The translations under genes were made by a program, and so were the position numbers. A DNA stretch of 64,000 nucleotides. Source: Paragorgia papillata (Eukaryota > Cnidaria > Anthozoa > Scleralcyonacea > Coralliidae). Below the pieces are notes generated by a model. That model had not been told where the DNA came from and did not search any database. It saw only the letters and a program-made list of their open reading frames with translations. Position 1 is the stretch's first letter. Every line of letters starts with the position of its first letter. Where the stretch lies: contig JAWNZC010000117.1 in NCBI GenBank assembly GCA_035771165.1, positions 1,431,175 through 1,495,174 on the forward strand, in the 5' to 3' direction. Below are positions 21,091 to 30,464 of the stretch, in pieces.

Positions 21091-21162
21091 ACCCCAGACA
21101 GGATTCGAACCTGCAACCTTTTAATGACCGGTTAGACGCTCTAACCATTGAGCCACTGAGGC
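21091..21162 (-). tRNA. tRNA-like sequence, possible tRNA-Thr(GGT), perhaps a SINE head or pseudogene
   Basis: A 72-nt cloverleaf folds: acceptor GCCTCAG/CTGGGGT, D stem GCTC/GAGC, anticodon stem TCTAA/TTAAA with one mismatch, loop CCGGTCA, T stem GCAGG/CCTGT with loop TTCGAAT. Both internal Pol III boxes (TGGCTCAATGG and GGTTCGAATCC) are present. The anticodon would be GGT. Position 33 is C instead of T and position 37 is a pyrimidine, so function is doubtful. A perfect hairpin (CTCAGAAA...TTTCTGAG) follows directly. No encoded CCA, as expected in eukaryotes. Confidence 0.5.
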
Positions 21163-21349
21163 TCAGATGGAGAGCTAAGGTTGCAAATTAATAGTCATTG
21201 TGCTCCTAAGTGGTAGCGTTTGCATTAGAATCGTCTGGTCGGAAAGTTAGAATCGTCTGGTTGGAATCGTCTGATCGGAAAGTTAAATAAAAGTAGTTAG
21301 CTTTCTTGACTGTTTACCTTACTGTCAACAAAACCTGTCTATTGTGGGG

Positions 21350-21634
21350 CACTTTGACGTTAAGTAGCATTCTGAGCATGCGCTAATCAAAGAAGAATCC
21401 CACAATAAAGCTGTTGTATTTATTGAATGTGTATAAAAGTGTCGTTGGTTTCAACAAAGTTTGGTCCAGTATACGTGCTGTTGACCGTCAGTCTTCCCAA
21501 ACCATGAAAGTGTTTACTCGTATAATATCTGTCGTAATCTTAATATAGCAATGCAATATGAACAAATGTGAAATTACACCTTCGCTATCTCTTCTGTTAG
21601 GGAAAGACGTACGCGGTAGAGATGTGGAGGTCTT
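21350..21634. repeat. Unit A of a duplicated cassette: TATA/AATAAA segment plus stem-loop
   Basis: A segment of about 280 bp, ATTCTGAGCATGCGCTAATC ... TGTATAAAAGTGTCGTTG ... CTGTTGACCGTCAGTC followed by a stem-loop. It recurs as units B (22290-22547), C (23155-23431) and D (30465-30744), always in the same order and orientation. On plus, TATAAAAG could be a promoter. On minus, CAATAAA could be a poly(A) signal of the zinc-finger remnant. Confidence 0.85.
21579..21630. ncRNA. Conserved stem-loop, copy A
   Basis: A 13-bp stem (CCTTCGC + ATCTCT paired with AGAGAT + GTGGAGG, one bulged T) encloses a loop of about 25 nt containing GGGAAAGACGTACGCGG. Other copies: 22496-22547, 23380-23431, 30693-30744, and a loop-diverged copy at 29656-29706. 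On minus it starts directly after the stop of the zinc-finger frame, so it could be a 3'UTR hairpin rather than a separate RNA. Confidence 0.5.
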
Positions 21635-22019
21635 TATTGCTTGTCTAGCGACTGTTCGTATCCAACAAGAAGTGATTTGATGGATGCGGTGATTGGGACA
21701 CCGACATTGGAATAGCATGCTCTTCCACATAAAGTGCAGACTTGATCGGTTGATATATTACAAGGAATAAAAAGAGTCCACTTGCAATGGCTCCAACTCA
21801 ATCTTTCTTTGTCGTTTGGCTGTTTTGATTATCGTGATCATGCTGTTTCCAGAGCGACGTGACTTTCGCGTCTTCTTCAAGACGTCTTTCTCGAGCAAGC
21901 TTTTTAAGTAGTATAGATGAACTGCTTGGTTGTTTTGGAAGTCGTTTGTCGTTCATGCGCCTTCTTATTTCGTATGGCCAGCTGAAGGGGTTATCATATG
22001 TGGGTGCGGATAAGTTGAC
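21634..22019 (-). pseudogene. Zinc-finger exon remnant, unit A (frameshifted)
   Basis: After an acceptor (GGCCCTCAG|GTC, exon from 22019) a coding-like frame runs 73 codons (TYDNPFSWPYEIRRRM, then LLKKLARERRLEEDAKV) to TGA at 21798. The following sequence continues in another frame with SHCKWTLF ... STDQVCTLCGRACYS and a stop at 21634. Compared with unit B, 4 bp are missing just before the zinc-finger part. The Cys pattern resembles a RanBP2/NZF-type finger with one Cys altered. It is a fragment of an unknown gene or transposon ORF. Confidence 0.5.
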
Positions 22020-22289
22020 CTGAGGGCCTGTTTATAGAGTAACTTGACAACTCTCCAACTTGAGTTTCGTAATGCTCTATTGCACTCGTATCGGAATTAT
22101 GCAGAAATGTTTGCATAAAATAAGGATAATTTATATAGTATACAGTCAAGCATTTCTTCTACATGGAGAATCTTGTCGGATTTTTATTAATTTCTCATCC
22201 AAATTTCGATCAAATTCAACCAAAATTGAATACGTTGGTCCTTTTAGTGTATGATCAATTTCCCCACAAACATTTTTGAAAACCTGGTG

Positions 22290-22547
22290 CAGTATAGGTG
22301 CCCATTCTGAGCATGCGTTAATCAAAGAAGAGTCCCACAATAAGGCTGCTATATTTATTGAATGTGTATAAAAGTGTCGTTGATTTGTATGAAGTTTGGT
22401 CCAGTGCTGTACGTGCTGTTGACCGTCAGTCTTCCAAATCACAAAGCTTGTACTATTACCTGTAATATCTATCTATGCAATATAAACAAATTACACCTTC
22501 GCTATCTCTTCTGTTAGGGAAAGACGTACGCGGTAGAGATGTGGAGG
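22290..22547. repeat. Unit B of the duplicated cassette with stem-loop (22496-22547)
   Basis: Nearly the same order as unit A: GAGCATGCGTTAATCAAAGA, TGTATAAAAGTGTCG, TTGACCGTCAGTC, then the stem-loop with identical stem and loop. Confidence 0.85.
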
Positions 22548-22553
22548 TTTTTA

Positions 22554-22915
22554 TTACTTCTTTAGCGATTGTTCGTATCCAACAAGAAGTAATTTGATGG
22601 ATGCGGTAATTGGGACACCGACATTGGAATAGCATGCTCTTCCACATAAAGTGCAGACTTGATCGGTTGATATATTACAAGGAATAAAAAGAGTCCACTT
22701 GCAATGGCTCCAACTCAATCTTTCTTTCTTTGTCGTTTGGCTGTTTTGATTATGGTGATCATGCTGTTTCCAGAGCGCGTGACTTTCGCGTCTTCTTGAA
22801 GACGTCTTTCTCGAGCAAGCTTTTTAAGTAGTATAGATAAACTGCTTGGTTGTTTTGGAAGTCGTTTGTTTTTCATGCGCCTTCTTATTTCTTATGGCCA
22901 GCTAAAGGGGTGACA
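22554..22915 (-). pseudogene. Zinc-finger exon remnant, unit B (different frameshift)
   Basis: Homologous to the unit A remnant. Here the 4 bp before the zinc finger are present, so the C-terminal part (KKERLSWSHCKWT ... CTLCGRACYSN ... SLLVGYEQSLKK, stop at 22554) stays open. However, 1 bp is missing upstream (GTCACGCGCTC against GTCACGTCGCTC) and a TAA interrupts the start of the exon. Units A and B are therefore broken at different places. Confidence 0.5.
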
Positions 22916-23154
22916 ACTCTCCAACTTGAGTTTCGTAATGCTTTATTGCACTCGTATCGGAATTATGCAGAAATGTTTGCATAAAATAAGGATAATTTAT
23001 AGTACAATCAAGCATTTCTTCTACATGGAGAATCTTGTCGGATTTTTATTAATTTCTCATCCAAATTCCGATCAAATTCAACCAAAATTGAATACGTTGG
23101 TTCTTTTAGTGTATGATCAATTTCCCCACAAACATTTATGAAAACCTGTGCGGT

Positions 23155-23431
23155 ATAGATGCCCATTCTGAGCATGCGCTAATCAAAGAAGAGTCCCACA
23201 ATAAGGCTGCTATATTTATTGAATGTGTATAAAAGTGTCGTTGATTTGTATGAAGTTTGGTCCAGTGCTGTACGTGCTGTTGACCATCAGTCTTTCTCCA
23301 AACCAAAACTCCCCAAAAGAAAAATTATGTTTAAACCAACTCACATTGCAATATTGATATAAAACACGATGTAAATCTACCTCCGCTATCTCTTCTGTAG
23401 GGGAAAGACGTACGCGGTAGAGATGTGGAGG
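23155..23431. repeat. Unit C of the duplicated cassette with stem-loop (23380-23431)
   Basis: The same segment again. In the stem, T changes to C opposite G (CCTCCGC against CCTTCGC), turning a wobble pair into a Watson-Crick pair. Confidence 0.8.
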
Positions 23432-23434
23432 TCT

Positions 23435-23940
23435 TTATTATTACACTTCTTATTAACCAAGAGTGCGGTCATTTAATAATACGGAGAAATATCAGACCGA
23501 GGTCTTGACAGTACCTGTCAGTACGGACCGAGCTCGTAGAGCGAGGTTCGTAAACCGTAGATAAAAGACCGAGGTCCGATATCAAATATGAAGTTTATCA
23601 TATGGCTTTTTGAAACAACATACCTTTAATCATAGTCCCTGGACTATGCTTTAATATACCTTTACATGATACGTATGTATATAGCGTGACATCGAGCGTG
23701 TGACAATTAAGACTCATCGTTTTATAAAATGTTGCTCTTGTTGTTATCGCTTTCGGAATCCTATAATTAAAAACTCACTTCCAGATTGCTCATCGTCCGA
23801 CTCCTACATGATTTTAATAGTCCTTAGGTTTTTGAATTCACAAAGTTTTTGCGGGTTTTATTTCGTTGTTCTTGGGTCGATTACGGAAAATAATCGACCG
23901 GCACGCGACGCGTCTCGCCAATGAGAACACGATTTCAACG
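23435..23940. repeat. Insertion of about 500 bp in unit C, with GACCGAGGTC inverted motifs
   Basis: Unit C shows an extra block between the stem-loop and CAGCGACCC compared with unit D. It contains ATCAGACCGAGGTCTTGACAG and TAAAAGACCGAGGTCCGATATC in a partly palindromic arrangement. There is no ORF of note. The boundaries are approximate. Confidence 0.45.
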
Positions 23941-24059
23941 GTAATAATTCTTCTTCAGCGACCCAGCGTCCATCAAATATAAAAGACCCCATACATTACA
24001 TCTACCAAAACCACATGACTAAACATTTCTCACCTTGTCCTGACTATCCCAACCCAAAT

Positions 24060-24141
24060 CCTGAACCCTCTCAACTCTGAACTGGCTAACGCCAGACGAT
24101 TTTACTCGTCATTGGGAGGCCGCTAGGGTTGAAAGGGTTAA
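24060..24141. repeat. Short inverted repeat (AACCCTCTCAAC ... GTTGAAAGGGTT)
   Basis: The ends are inverted and the centre is CCAGACGATTTTACTCGTC. It belongs to the same AATGCCAGAYGATTTTA family seen at 8.4, 11.1 and 14.7 kb. Confidence 0.6.
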
Positions 24142-24219
24142 AATTATCAAGTTTTGGTGATGCCGAAAGTTGGCTAATGTTGTCTAGGTCGATCTGATAG
24201 AGTACTACTCTACTTTCTA

Positions 24220-24350
24220 TGCTTGTCTATGTGGCTTATCGCTAGGAGACCGATTATGAAGTAGCATTGGTCTTCCACATACATTGCAGACTTGATTAGT
24301 TGAAGTGAAGGTCCACTTGCAATGACTGCAGCTCTGTCTGTGTCTGTCTG
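24220..24350 (-). pseudogene. NZF (RanBP2-type) zinc-finger remnant, unit C
   Basis: On minus the frame reads SCSHCKWTFTSTNQ then VCNVCGRPMLLHNRS and soon ends (HRQA, stop). The spacing C-x2-C-x10-C-x2-C fits the RanBP2/NZF finger, which binds ubiquitin or RNA in other proteins. Upstream coding sequence is separated by a LINE fragment inserted at about 24353. Unit D carries the same end (31010-31105) with the middle of the finger deleted. Confidence 0.5.
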
Positions 24351-24352
24351 TC

Positions 24353-25605
24353 TGCAACAACTGAATGGCTTAAAAATATGGACCAAAGACGTCTTAATTC
24401 AGTAGTATTTTTAGACTTAGCCAAAGCATTTGATACTGTAAACCATGATATTCTGCTTGATAAATTATGGTACTATGGAACAAGTCCACATGCAGTCTTT
24501 GACTTGGTTTAAATCATATTTGTGCAACCGTACTCAAATGTGTAGAGTTAATGGCTGTCTATTAAGCAGTCGAGTAATTAATTGTGGCGTTCCGCAAGGC
24601 TCTATTCTCGGTCCATTAATGTTTCTTGTATATATTAATGATCTGCCGTGTTGTTTGCAACATTCTAGTGCTCGAATGTATGCTGATGACACGAATATCA
24701 CAACAACCGGAGCATCGCTACAAGAAATAGCTTATCTTGCCAACCAAGATCTAAAAAATGTTAATGAATGGTTGAAGGCAAACAAACTTAATATTAATTC
24801 CACAAAAACAGAGCACATGTTTATTGGATCTGACCATAGTCGGGCCAAAATTAGAAATATACCTTATTTATTTTTGGATGAAAAACCTATAAACCGAGTT
24901 AGGGTTACCAAATCATTAGGAGTATATATAGACGAAAGGTTATCATGGATAGACCATATTGATCACATTTCTAAAAAAATATGTGCTGCTATTTCTGTCC
25001 TTCGCCAAGTAAAACAGTTTGTTCCACTAGAAACATCGCTAACAATATATAAGTCGTTAATTCAACCATTATTTGACTATTGCGATGTAGTATGGGACAA
25101 CGTGCCAACTACAACTGCTACTAGATTACAAAAGCTGCAAAATCGAGCGGCACGAGTAATTACAAGCCAGGGCTATGAGGTCAGATCTAGTGAACTATAA
25201 TAGATCAATTGCACTGGAAAAGGCTATGTCATTCACGTGCTGAACATATGACAATAATGATGTATAAGGTATTAAATAATATGGCACCCTCTTACCTACG
25301 AGACCATTTTAAAATTTATACCTTATATAATACTTATGCATTACGAAATAAAGAAATGTCACTCGTCTTACCAAAACCACTCACTTAGTTTTTGAAAAAG
25401 ATGTTTACTTATAGAGGCGTACAACTCTGGAACGAATTACCAAGTCAAATGAGATGTGAAACTAATCTTAAAAAATTTTTAAATTCTCTCTCATCACTTG
25501 CTTCCTCAAATTAATTAAATTTTTATGTATTTTTAAAAGTATTCTCGGCTTTCTTGTAAAGCAGTTACATAACTGAAGAAATTCCGAATTTAAATAAATA
25601 TTTAT
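24353..25605 (+). mobile_element. Truncated non-LTR retrotransposon (LINE) with reverse-transcriptase fragment
   Basis: 5'-truncated RT. Motif A is FLDLAKAFDTVNHDIL (24408-24460), then a 1-bp frameshift near 24490, then SLTWFKSYL, GVPQGSILGPLMFLVYINDL (motif B), MYADDTNI (motif C), WLKANKLNINSTKTE and LGVYIDERLSW. The frame at 24445-25200 is open, followed by MMYKVLNNMAPSYL and RGVQLWNELPSQM after further breaks. Similar to CR1/RTE-like elements, but the clade is not determined. It sits in a TGTCTGTC microsatellite that is uninterrupted in unit D (about 31100-31120), so the empty site is known. Dead element. Confidence 0.85.
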
Positions 25606-25789
25606 CTGCCTGTCTGTCTGTTTTTCATTTGTCTGTCTCTTTCATATTTTCTAATTTTTTTATAGAAATGTATTGACCATTGATTGAGGTGACATAAAAC
25701 GTAGACTGTTCTGTTGTGTTGACCCCCTCCCCCCTATCATCACGGACCAGTGGATATCTGAAACACACGAACGAGTATGTTGACCGTAC
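25606..25789. repeat. Deleted copy of the unit D 3' segment
   Basis: Matches 31115-31214 and then jumps to about 31480-31562 (GGACCAGTGGATATCTGAAA), lacking about 265 bp. It ends at the junction with the duplicated helicase block. Confidence 0.75.
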
Positions 25790-27465
25790 TACAAATAATG
25801 AACAATTATAATATAAAATAATTTTATAACAAATGAATATATTTAACGTTGGAAAATTTTGGAAGAATTCTTTTTCTGAATATATTTTCCCTTACCAAAA
25901 CTTGCACAGCCAGTTCTCGAAATGGTACAACTATACAAGCCCTAGGTCTACTTTGACATGGAATAATGCCATCAATGTCTTCTTGATTTTTTAACAAACG
26001 AATAATTGGTAGAAGGTAAGCTGGTGTTTTTCCAGACCCTTACTCAAGAAAAATAAAGAATTGATGTCTCAACAACATTTTTATAAATAAATATACAGGT
26101 ATACTTAACCTTTTGTAAAATGAACTTCAAGATGAAATGTCTAAGTATAATTTTTATGTGTCCTTGTAACAATATTTATGGTACTAAGCTGTACAATCAT
26201 GTACAGTATATTATTTGGTTATACTGACCAATACTGATTTGTCTGCTCAAGTCTACAAGTTTGCTAGCTGCTTTGGTAGTAACATTCAAGCAGTTGTCAG
26301 AACTAAAGTCTATTTAATTACTGACAAAACTTTATGTCACTTAAAAATAAGTATTTGTCATATGGCAGCTAACTTTGGAGTGAGATTACCTGTTTGTGAT
26401 GTGCAGAGAACATTTTGTCCCTCTTGGAATTGCATGAACCTATTAACATTAAATAAATGTTAGCAGAAAAAGGACCAGCAAGAATTATAGTTATTAAAAT
26501 ATAATAAAGTCTGTATAATACTGAAGTGCAGTATTTAATCAGAGTAAAGGAGAATTATAATGCAGCAATACTATATACATATATATTGTTTTATCATAGT
26601 TCATTTAGAACTGCATGGTCAATTTGAACCTGAATATTAGTTGGCTGGAGGATGCCAAATGTCTTCAGTGCTTTACATAAATCATTTCGCAGGCCAATAG
26701 CTTCAAAGTCTTCTACATGGTGCTTTTTAGTCGATTGTGAACTTAGTGCAGGATGCTATATATGAAAAACCCTTTGATAAGTATAAATTGTCTGGTGTGA
26801 GACAGGGTAAAAATAATATGAGGACATGAGTCTGGGTCAGTGTTTTTTACCACTTACCTCCTTCGCTGATGCTTTCAACAATATCTCACTAGGTCCACTT
26901 GTAATACTCTCTTTAGGATGTTCAATGCTTGATTTTTGGCTTTTTGTATAAGTTTTCAAGCTAGCTGATATACAGGCAACCTATGGTAATCAGTATGCTA
27001 ACTATAAATCTATATAATTATGTGTGTGCGTGTTATTAAATTAGGGGCTTTCTAGGTTTTGCAGGCATACTTGCATGTACATACAATGGATATATGGTAT
27101 TTTTATATATTGAAATGTGGGTATTTTCAGGTGTGCTGCTGTGAAGTTTAGGTTTTTCTCAAGTCTTTATCAGGTATTTGGTAATATCAACACCACCATT
27201 ATCATCACCACCATTTATATCACCACCACCATTTAATATTATCACCACCACCATTTATATGATCACCACCACTACACCACCACCAATCCACCACTACCAT
27301 CACCACCACCATTACCACCTTTAAAAAATAATTGTGAAATCTCTTCACCTAATATACTTGTTAACTTTTTTATGTTATATATTTGTAAAGCAGTACCTGT
27401 GATCTAATCTTCAAACGAATACTGGGGAACGTTGAAAAAACAAATGCTCTGCTAAATTTATCCAT
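25790..27465 (-). pseudogene. Truncated DDX28-like pseudogene (copies of exons 1-5)
   Basis: Exon equivalents on minus: 27465-27397, 26980-26858, 26755-26630, 26439-26390 and 26038-25896. Exon 4 is 50 bp instead of 58 (8-bp deletion), which breaks the frame in the P-loop region. Exon 5 has SGKTPAYL where the intact gene has SGKTLAYL. The duplication ends just before exon 6, so the DEAD, V and VI motifs are absent. An N-terminal peptide could still be translated, but not a helicase. Confidence 0.9.
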
Positions 27466-28144
27466 GCCATTCCACTGCACGTTTCAAAAGTCAAAATTAG
27501 TGTAATTACTTGTTCCCATCTATCAAATTGACATGACGTCATTTTTTTCTATTAAAACTCTTTTTAATATGGAATGTAGGTTAAGTTTTTGTGGTATTTT
27601 AAGGTTAGTTGTATTATACTAGTAATTATTTTGTACGGATACGAGTTTATAGTGTTCGGAATTTGTTGTTGAAATTTGTTAAATAATGACGTCATGTCAG
27701 TTTGGCAGATGGAAAGAAGTACTCACCTGAAAATTTGCTCGTGTTCAGTCTTCTGTATACGTGAAATTTTTCGCGCCAAGATTTTGAAAATTTTGAACTT
27801 CACACGCGCATGGAAGAAGAAGGTCCATTATGGTCGGATTATTTCACGATTTTTCCCCACATATGGGAAGTACAAACATTGAACAGCTTTGGGGAATGAA
27901 GTAGGTGGTTTACTGGTGATGTAGGAGGAATTTGTAAGAGTCAAAACTTCGAACTTTGGTTATTAAAAGCCATTATTAAAAGACGAGCAAGTCCGGTTTT
28001 GAAAGTGGATACTGGCCGGTGAGTACATGTTTTATACTGCTACTTAACCCTTTGGGGCAACTTTATCTTTTTATTCTATCTAATGCCAGACCTTTTTACT
28101 CTGTCTATTAATGCCAGACGGTTTTAGTCGTGAAAGGAAGAAGC

Positions 28145-28738
28145 CACTCTCGGAAAGCCATTCATGAAAGGGTAGTATGGCCTATGTAAACCCGACCTAT
28201 ATTATTATTAGGCAAGTGTTTTCATACGAAATTTAAACCATTCGTCGCTTAAATGCGATGAACTCGTATTTATATTTATTTATACTTACCCGAATGGATG
28301 GTTGGGTCACCGGTGGGCTGCCGACGTGATTTTTTCTTACTTGGCTCGACAGTGCTTGGAGTTAGATCAGGGAAACTGGTCCCACTGAACCTGATCGTAT
28401 CACCGTCGGCAGGCACCTGTACCCTTCAAACATCAGTAAGTTTCGTACTGTACTGATGGAGAGAAAATAACTAGGTTGTGATACACTGTGCACCCTAGGC
28501 CAATGGGTGGGATGGTGGGTGCAAACAGTTGCCCACTCTGCGATAACTCGTGCGTTTGCGAGAATGTGCTCGAGCCTTTCATGTAATACGAGCTTAGCCA
28601 GTCTATCACGTGCTGTCAGCGTGCACACCATGCATGCCCAGCTGCGTTCCAAGCATTAGAACCCAGGACCACTTGCGCCTCCGCTCCTGTGGTTTAACCT
28701 TGGTTATTTCATAACCGCATTTAAAATTCCCCCTAACT
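28145..28738. other. 594-bp insertion absent from the other copy, with an exon-like minus segment
   Basis: The block has higher GC than its surroundings. On minus, a frame (PADGDTIRFSGTSFPDLT, then EPSKKKSRRQPTGD) runs to a consensus donor CATTCGG|GTAAGT at 28290. It looks like a captured exon with its 5' splice site. Another minus frame (28652-28362) is also open. I do not recognise the product. Confidence 0.4.
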
Positions 28739-28852
28739 CACTTAAGTGTTTGCATCAGGGCAGGGTGTCCAATTTCTTTTATGATATAAAAAGACTATAT
28801 TTTATAATATAATATAATATATAAACTAAGACTAAATATATAGATATATATA

Positions 28853-29127
28853 CTACTCAAATCAGTAGAGCGAGACATAGACAATGTTTTCATCGCTTCC
28901 GAAGCGACAGTTTCGTTAACCGCAGATCAATTTCAAAGTAATCAGGAGGTGTATTCTTATGTACCACGTGATAGCTTGTTTACGAGTTAACAATTGGATG
29001 TTGATCACGTGGTACATGAGAATGCACCTCGTGATTGCTTTAATATTGATCCGCGGTTAATAAAACTGACACTTCGGAAGCGATAAAAAAATCATCCATG
29101 TTTCCCTCTACTGATTTGAGTACGGTA
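28853..29127. repeat. Inverted-repeat element inserted after the duplication
   Basis: The ends are CTACTCAAATCAGTAGAG and its complement with CGG added. The interior is also palindromic (CGCTTCCGAAG, ATCACGTGGTACAT, CCGCGGTTAA-type arms). The site is empty in the other copy (near 14885, TATATATATAC), and TA flanks both sides. Confidence 0.85.
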
Positions 29128-29483
29128 GACATTATAAGACCAAACCTGGACCAGTTGTGAAAAATGCAACACCAAGCCCCTCCAGATGACCACTGAGCCA
29201 TGTAATTCTGTATATATGTGGTAATGCCTTGATTGGCTGGTCAACCAATAAAAAGTGGTGTTTACCATACACGTGTGCCATTTATTAAATGAGAAATGTG
29301 CCATGTCATTGTAAGATGCAATTTTTATTCTCACTAGCAAAAGTTGCCCAATCTATGGCAAATTTTGTTCGAATGTAATCACGGTTAGATGTAATATGCC
29401 AAACATGTAGTGTTTGGTTACTGTAAAATGCGAATTTTTAGCAACTTGCCTAAATTTACTCTGCAAGGGTGAGCAAGCATACC

Positions 29484-29954
29484 ACAATAGGGGTTTAAAT
29501 AACATTTTTATTTTCTTACTATTGGCCCTAGTGGCCATGCCTTCCCAACTACCGAGGGTGATCGAAGCTACAATGAAGATCTCTGGAGTTATATAATATC
29601 GCAACAATTATTAAAAAAACTTTAACTACTTATAAACTCCCTCATAAAAATGTGTCCTTCGCTATCTCTGCAGTGGGGAAGTGCATATGTTGGAGAGATG
29701 TGGAGGACCACATTTTTATTTACTAAAAAATGTCTATGTCAAAGTTTATTGCTGTATATATTATTTTTTTCATTTGTATTGTAAGCACATTTTATTTAAC
29801 TTGCAGTTGCCATTAACAAACTTTTGTAAATAAAACTTGAGTAGTAGTCCCTATCAGTACAATATTTTTTTTGTACGTCACTTGTCGCAAATCAAATGAT
29901 TTATGTATTAATTTTCAACATCTTAAAAAAATCCTGTTAAAAATGCTATGGGTC
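29484..29954. other. Diverged cassette segment with loop-variant stem-loop (29656-29706)
   Basis: The stem CCTTCGC-T-ATCTCT / AGAGAT-GTGGAGG is unchanged relative to the other copies, while the loop is different (GCAGTGGGGAAGTGCATATG...). The rest is AT-rich and resembles 20860-21040. Confidence 0.55.
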
Positions 29955-30245
29955 GGTCGATTCTCACTTGTCGTGAGAATTGGGGATTTTTCCTGTCCCC
30001 GATCGTCCGAGACGAGTATAGTTTCAGTGTTCTTGAGTGTTCAAACATGTCGTAAGTAGTCGTATTAAAGAATCCCCGATCGTCGGCGACCGTCTGGGAT
30101 GCATTTTCCAAATAGAAATGATTCCGATTCTTGCGATGCTTCCGGTCAGATCGCTGACTGTCTGGGACGTTACTTCAACCATGTTCACATTTGTCGTAAC
30201 AATCCCAGACGATCGGGGAAAGGAATTCTTACGACAAGCCAGACT
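29955..30245. repeat. Inverted-repeat element with several CCCCGATCGTC motifs
   Basis: ACTTGTCGTGAGAATTGGGG and CCCCGATCGTCCGAGACG at the left match the complement of CCCAGACGATCGGGGAAAGGAATTCTTACGACAAG at the right. Two further CGTCTGGGA-type motifs lie inside. Confidence 0.75.
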
Positions 30246-30464
30246 TAAGTCGGTCTAGGGGGGAAGGGGAAAAGGGAAAGAGGGGGGAGGAGGAGAAAAG
30301 AGAATCTCTGGTGACACGGTTTTTGAATATAACTCCCATGTTCAGATCTCGGTATAAAACTTGCATGAAGAGATACAAAAGAACCTCTGGTATCCAGAAT
30401 AGGTTTAGAATCGCCTGGTCAGAAAATTGCCTTTCTTGACTGCCTACTATATGTCAACCAAACC

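Larger units (their letters stand above)
25790..29483. repeat. Segmental duplication of about 12371-15277
   Basis: Near-identical in order to the 5' half of the helicase gene and its upstream region. Differences: the intron-4 tandem duplication is absent, the CAC repeat is longer, an insertion lies at 28145-28738, an inverted-repeat element at 28853-29127, and a SINE deletion near 29187. The left junction (25788-25790) shares only a few bases with both partners. Confidence 0.92.

Noticed and set aside
26215..26463. 82-codon plus ORF, repeated at 54795-55040
   Set aside because: It spans intron 4 and exon 4 antisense of the helicase pseudogene. The repeat at 54.8 kb is part of the same duplicated or mosaic block, so conservation means nothing, and the intact gene lacks the frame.
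28270..28330. Possible U1 snRNA from TATACTTACCCG followed by an ATTTTTTC Sm-like site
   Set aside because: Beyond the first 10 bases the sequence does not follow U1 stem-loops; the ACTTAC is better read as a minus-strand splice donor.
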